Shown: piece after piece, positions 61,502 through 64,000 of the stretch
How positions within the stretch are numbered: position 1 is the first letter of the stretch
Layout: the number at the start of each line of letters is the position of its first letter
Assembly: GCA_024644405.1 (NCBI GenBank)
Contig: JAHELC010000003.1
Location: 124,001 to 188,000, forward strand
DNA: 64,000 nt
Direction: 5' to 3'
Source: Nitrospinaceae bacterium
GTDB taxonomy: Bacteria; Nitrospinota; Nitrospinia; Nitrospinales; Nitrospinaceae
Notes under the pieces: generated by a model
Database searches by the model: none
Told to the model about the DNA's origin: nothing
What the model saw: the letters and a program-made list of their open reading frames with translations, nothing else
Program-made: the position numbers and the translations under genes

Positions 61502-62158
61502 ATGAGCTGCCCACTGTGCTATTCCCCTTCGGAGTTTTTAATCAAAGCGGACCGGCGCGAGTATCACCTCTGTGCTTCCTGCCAGCTCATCTTTGTCCCG
61601 TCCCGGTTTTTCATTACCTCGGAAAAAGAAATCGAACGCTACCTCGAGCATGAGAACAGCCTCGACAACGAAGGTTACGTTCACATGTTTCAGCAAAAAA
61701 TCGATCTCATAACGGACCATTGTCCGGACATCCGAACCGTTCTCGATTACGGCTGCGGATACGAACCCGTCCTGAAAGCCCTGCTGGAACGCCGGGGATA
61801 CCAGGCCGAGGGATATGATCCTTATTTTTACCCGGAACTCAAAGAAGGATCAGTTTATGATTTGATCGTCTCCACGGAAACTTTCGAGCACCTCAAGCTA
61901 CCAGGGGAAGAATTGAAAAAAATCATTCCACTGCTGTCGCCCCACGGCTACTGTGCCGTGATGACCCAGTTCTATCCGACGCAAAACGGACAACTCGACA
62001 AACTCGGTTTTCTCAACTGGTATTACAAGCGTGATCCCACTCATATCTGCTTTTACGGTCCAAAAACGTTTGAATGGATTGCACACCACCATAATTTTGA
62101 TATGATCCTGAACAATGAAAAGGATTTCGTCATCCTGCAAAGAAACTCATCATCATAA
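61502..62158 (+). CDS. class I SAM-dependent methyltransferase with an N-terminal zinc ribbon
   Basis: A 218-residue protein. Four cysteines near the N-terminus (CPLCYSPSEF and CASCQLIF) form a zinc-knuckle pattern. A class I methyltransferase core with motif I VLDYGCGYEPVLKALLERRG and VSTETFEHL follows. The family includes C-methyltransferase-like and unassigned small-molecule enzymes. The substrate is not visible. The start ATG has no clear SD. ettA follows by 26 bp. Confidence 0.8.
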   Translation: MSCPLCYSPSEFLIKADRREYHLCASCQLIFVPSRFFITSEKEIERYLEHENSLDNEGYVHMFQQKIDLITDHCPDIRTVLDYGCGYEPVLKALLERRGYQAEGYDPYFYPELKEGSVYDLIVSTETFEHLKLPGEELKKIIPLLSPHGYCAVMTQFYPTQNGQLDKLGFLNWYYKRDPTHICFYGPKTFEWIAHHHNFDMILNNEKDFVILQRNSSS

Positions 62159-62183
62159 CCCCTAAAGGAAAACCCATCACACC

Positions 62184-63857
62184 ATGGCCGGAGAATATAT
62201 TTTTTCAATCAGCGGGCTCAGCAAAACCTACGGGTCCAAAAAAGTTTTTGAAGGGATCAACCTGTTCTTCTATCACGGCGCCAAAATCGGCTTCGTCGGC
62301 GAAAACGGCACCGGCAAATCCACCCTGCTCAAAATCATGGCGGGAGAAGACAAGGAACACGACGGCCGCGCCGAACCGCTGCCCGGCACCAAAATCGGAT
62401 TCATGCCGCAGGAGCCGCAACTCGATGCCAACAAAACGGTACGGGAATCTGTTGAGGAAGCTTTCACTGAAATCAAGGGGATGATCGACGAGTTCAACGA
62501 GGTCTCCGCCAGCATGGCCAACCCCATGTCCGACGACGAAATGGAAAAGGCCATGGAAAAAATGGGACGCCTGCAGGACGCCATCGATGCCGCCGACGGC
62601 TGGGAGCTGGACCGGCAGATCGACGTGGCGATGGATGCGCTGGTCCTGCCGCCCGACGATCAAGATACCAGCACGCTGTCCGGCGGCGAGGCCCGGCGTG
62701 TCGCCCTATGCCGCCTCCTGCTCCAGAAACCGGACATCCTCCTGCTCGACGAGCCGACCAACCACCTCGATGCCGAAACGGTGCAATGGCTGGAGGAAGC
62801 TCTGCGCGACTATGCCGGCAATGTCATCGTCTCCACCCATGACCGGTACTTTCTCGACAATATCACGAAGTGGATCTTGGAACTCACCGGCGGCAAGGGG
62901 ATTCCTTTTGAAGGCAATTACTCCTCCTGGCTGGAACAAAAATCCGCGCAACTGGCGCAACGCGAGAAATCCGAATCGAGTCTGCAGAAACGACTGGCAA
63001 AAGAATTGGAATGGTTGAAGTCGACCCCCAGCGCGCGCCGGTCCAAAAACAAGGCGCGCATCAGCGATTACGAAAAACTCGCCGCGCAGAATATCAAGGT
63101 GGATGAAAACTCACTGGACATCCAGATCCAGCCCGGCCCGGCGCTCGGCGAGAAAGTCATCGTCGCGGAAGATCTGAAAAAAGGATACGGCGACAACCTG
63201 CTGATCGACGGTCTCAGCTTTGCGGTGCCGCGCGGTGCCGTGGTCGGGCTGATCGGTCCCAACGGCACCGGCAAAACCACCTTGTTCCGCATGATTGTCG
63301 GCGAAGAGCAACCGGACGGCGGATCACTGGAACTGGGCTCCAGCGTGGCGCTCTCCTACGTCGACCAGCACCGGCACGATCTGGACGGCAACAAAACCGT
63401 GTACGAGGAAATTTCCGGCGGCGACGACCGCATCGAAATAGCCGGCAGTAATCTGAACGCGCGCTCGTACGTCGGGCGCTTCAACTTCAAGGGCTCGGAC
63501 CAGCAGAAGAAAGTCGGCGACCTCTCCGGCGGCGAGCGCAATAAAGTACACCTGGCGAAGTTACTGCGGCGCGGCGGCAACGTGCTCCTGCTCGACGAAC
63601 CGTCGAACGATCTCGACGTCACCACACTCAGCAATCTCGAGAACGCCATCCTCAACTTCAACGGATGCGTGATGGTGATCTCGCATGACCGGTTCTTCCT
63701 CGACCGCATCTGCACGCACCTTTTGGTGTTCGAAGGCGACAGCAAGGTAAGATGGTTCGAGGGCAACTTCGAGGCCTATCAGGAAACACGCAAGAAGGAA
63801 CTCGGCGGCAAGGAGGAAAACCGCCGCTCCAAATACAAAAAACTCACGATTCGATAA
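62184..63857 (+). CDS. ettA: energy-dependent translational throttle protein EttA (ABC-F)
   Basis: A 557-residue ABC-F ATPase with two nucleotide-binding domains and no membrane part. NBD1 has GENGTGKSTLLKIMAGE, LSGGEARRVALCRLLL and LLLDEPTNHLD. NBD2 has GPNGTGKTTLFRMI, LSGGERNKVHLAKLLRRGG and LLLDEPSNDLDVTTL. The linker carries EWLKSTPSARRSKNKARIS, characteristic of EttA, which gates the ribosome E site in response to the ATP/ADP ratio. Its stop codon overlaps the ATG of the following gene (TAATG). Confidence 0.95.
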   Translation: MAGEYIFSISGLSKTYGSKKVFEGINLFFYHGAKIGFVGENGTGKSTLLKIMAGEDKEHDGRAEPLPGTKIGFMPQEPQLDANKTVRESVEEAFTEIKGMIDEFNEVSASMANPMSDDEMEKAMEKMGRLQDAIDAADGWELDRQIDVAMDALVLPPDDQDTSTLSGGEARRVALCRLLLQKPDILLLDEPTNHLDAETVQWLEEALRDYAGNVIVSTHDRYFLDNITKWILELTGGKGIPFEGNYSSWLEQKSAQLAQREKSESSLQKRLAKELEWLKSTPSARRSKNKARISDYEKLAAQNIKVDENSLDIQIQPGPALGEKVIVAEDLKKGYGDNLLIDGLSFAVPRGAVVGLIGPNGTGKTTLFRMIVGEEQPDGGSLELGSSVALSYVDQHRHDLDGNKTVYEEISGGDDRIEIAGSNLNARSYVGRFNFKGSDQQKKVGDLSGGERNKVHLAKLLRRGGNVLLLDEPSNDLDVTTLSNLENAILNFNGCVMVISHDRFFLDRICTHLLVFEGDSKVRWFEGNFEAYQETRKKELGGKEENRRSKYKKLTIR

Positions 63858-64000
63858 TGAAAACAACGAAACGATATTTGTTTTTCTTTTTTGGGATTGT
63901 CCTGTGGTCGATGGGGCACCCCCTGGCAGGTTACGGCGCTGAAAACCTTTTTAAAACAGGTAACACCGACAGCGCCATCAAGCCGTTGGTATTTCCAAAA
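63857..64000 (+). CDS. N-terminal part of an exported protein (truncated by the window)
   Basis: A 48-codon open frame starts at the ATG overlapping the ettA stop and runs off the window end. The N-terminus (MKTTKRYLFFFFGIVLWSMG) is a typical signal peptide with likely cleavage after GYGA. The rest (ENLFKTGNTDSAIKP) gives no family. The overlap suggests translational coupling with ettA. Confidence 0.6.
   Translation, partial: MKTTKRYLFFFFGIVLWSMGHPLAGYGAENLFKTGNTDSAIKPLVFPK

Overview
The window reads as ordinary chromosome of a Gram-negative bacterium of moderate GC content. Supporting genes are a complete tolQ-tolR-tolA-tolB-pal set, a BamE-like lipoprotein, nucleotide-sugar genes for surface polysaccharide, and menaquinone synthesis by the futalosine route (mqnC). 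A NarK-type nitrate/nitrite transporter, a membrane-anchored TPR/blue-copper protein and this general gene mix fit a Nitrospinota-like (Nitrospina-type) or delta-proteobacterial-type lineage. That placement is inference from gene content; no rRNA gene is present to test it. I see no transposase, integrase, CRISPR array, tRNA or rRNA, so the window is not a genomic island.

Layout. 1-6.5 kb: PpiC-type isomerase and mqnC on the plus strand, then a minus-strand run (AI-2E transporter, FlgT-like exported protein, rluB, scpB) and a tandem-domain dCTP deaminase. 6.6-15.3 kb: FmdB zinc ribbon, TPR-cupredoxin protein, cysS, DUF2851, cysD, cysN fused to a degenerate APS-kinase domain, and a 2Fe-2S ferredoxin. 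15.3-25.1 kb: two SDR-fold enzymes, WecB, a phosphohexomutase, a MEMO-like protein, Pcm, a MoeZ-type adenylyltransferase-rhodanese and an aminotransferase. 25.3-28.6 kb: a LolD/MacB-like ABC exporter. 28.6-36.3 kb: a minus-strand information-processing block (ffh, rpsP, khpA, rimM, trmD, an RNA methyltransferase, rplS, then rnhB, recJ) interrupted by a divergent M48 metalloprotease lipoprotein. 36.4-39.6 kb: queC, a FolM-like reductase, mogA, rluD. 39.6-40.4 kb: the longest gene-free stretch, AT-rich with DnaA-box-like words. 40.4-46.3 kb: rodA, rng, the BamE-like lipoprotein, narK, ychF. 46.2-55.7 kb: mixed metabolism and repair (2-hydroxyacid dehydrogenase, queE, mutY, CDF transporter, ABM protein, deoxyhypusine-synthase homologue, BCP, ispD, a coiled-coil exported protein). 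55.8-60.6 kb: the Tol-Pal operon. 60.8-64 kb: efp, a methyltransferase, ettA and the start of an exported protein.

How the genes fit together. Translation dominates: ribosomal proteins, rRNA and tRNA modification (rluB, rluD, rimM, trmD, queC, queE), SRP, cysS, EF-P and EttA. Envelope functions come second (Tol-Pal, Lol-like exporter, RodA, lipoproteins, sugar nucleotides). Sulfate activation (cysDN) and molybdenum-cofactor/sulfur-carrier chemistry (mogA, moeZ) give a smaller metabolic theme.

Most interesting signals. A three-copy dispersed intergenic repeat lies directly behind plus-strand stop codons. A near-perfect dyad overlaps the cysDN promoter. CysN carries a fused but apparently dead APS-kinase domain. 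EF-P has an Asn at the loop-tip position that is normally Lys/Arg, in the same window as a deoxyhypusine-synthase homologue. A long inverted repeat ends at the queE start codon, and the 816-bp gap before rodA contains DnaA-box-like sequences. None of these alone proves a new system.
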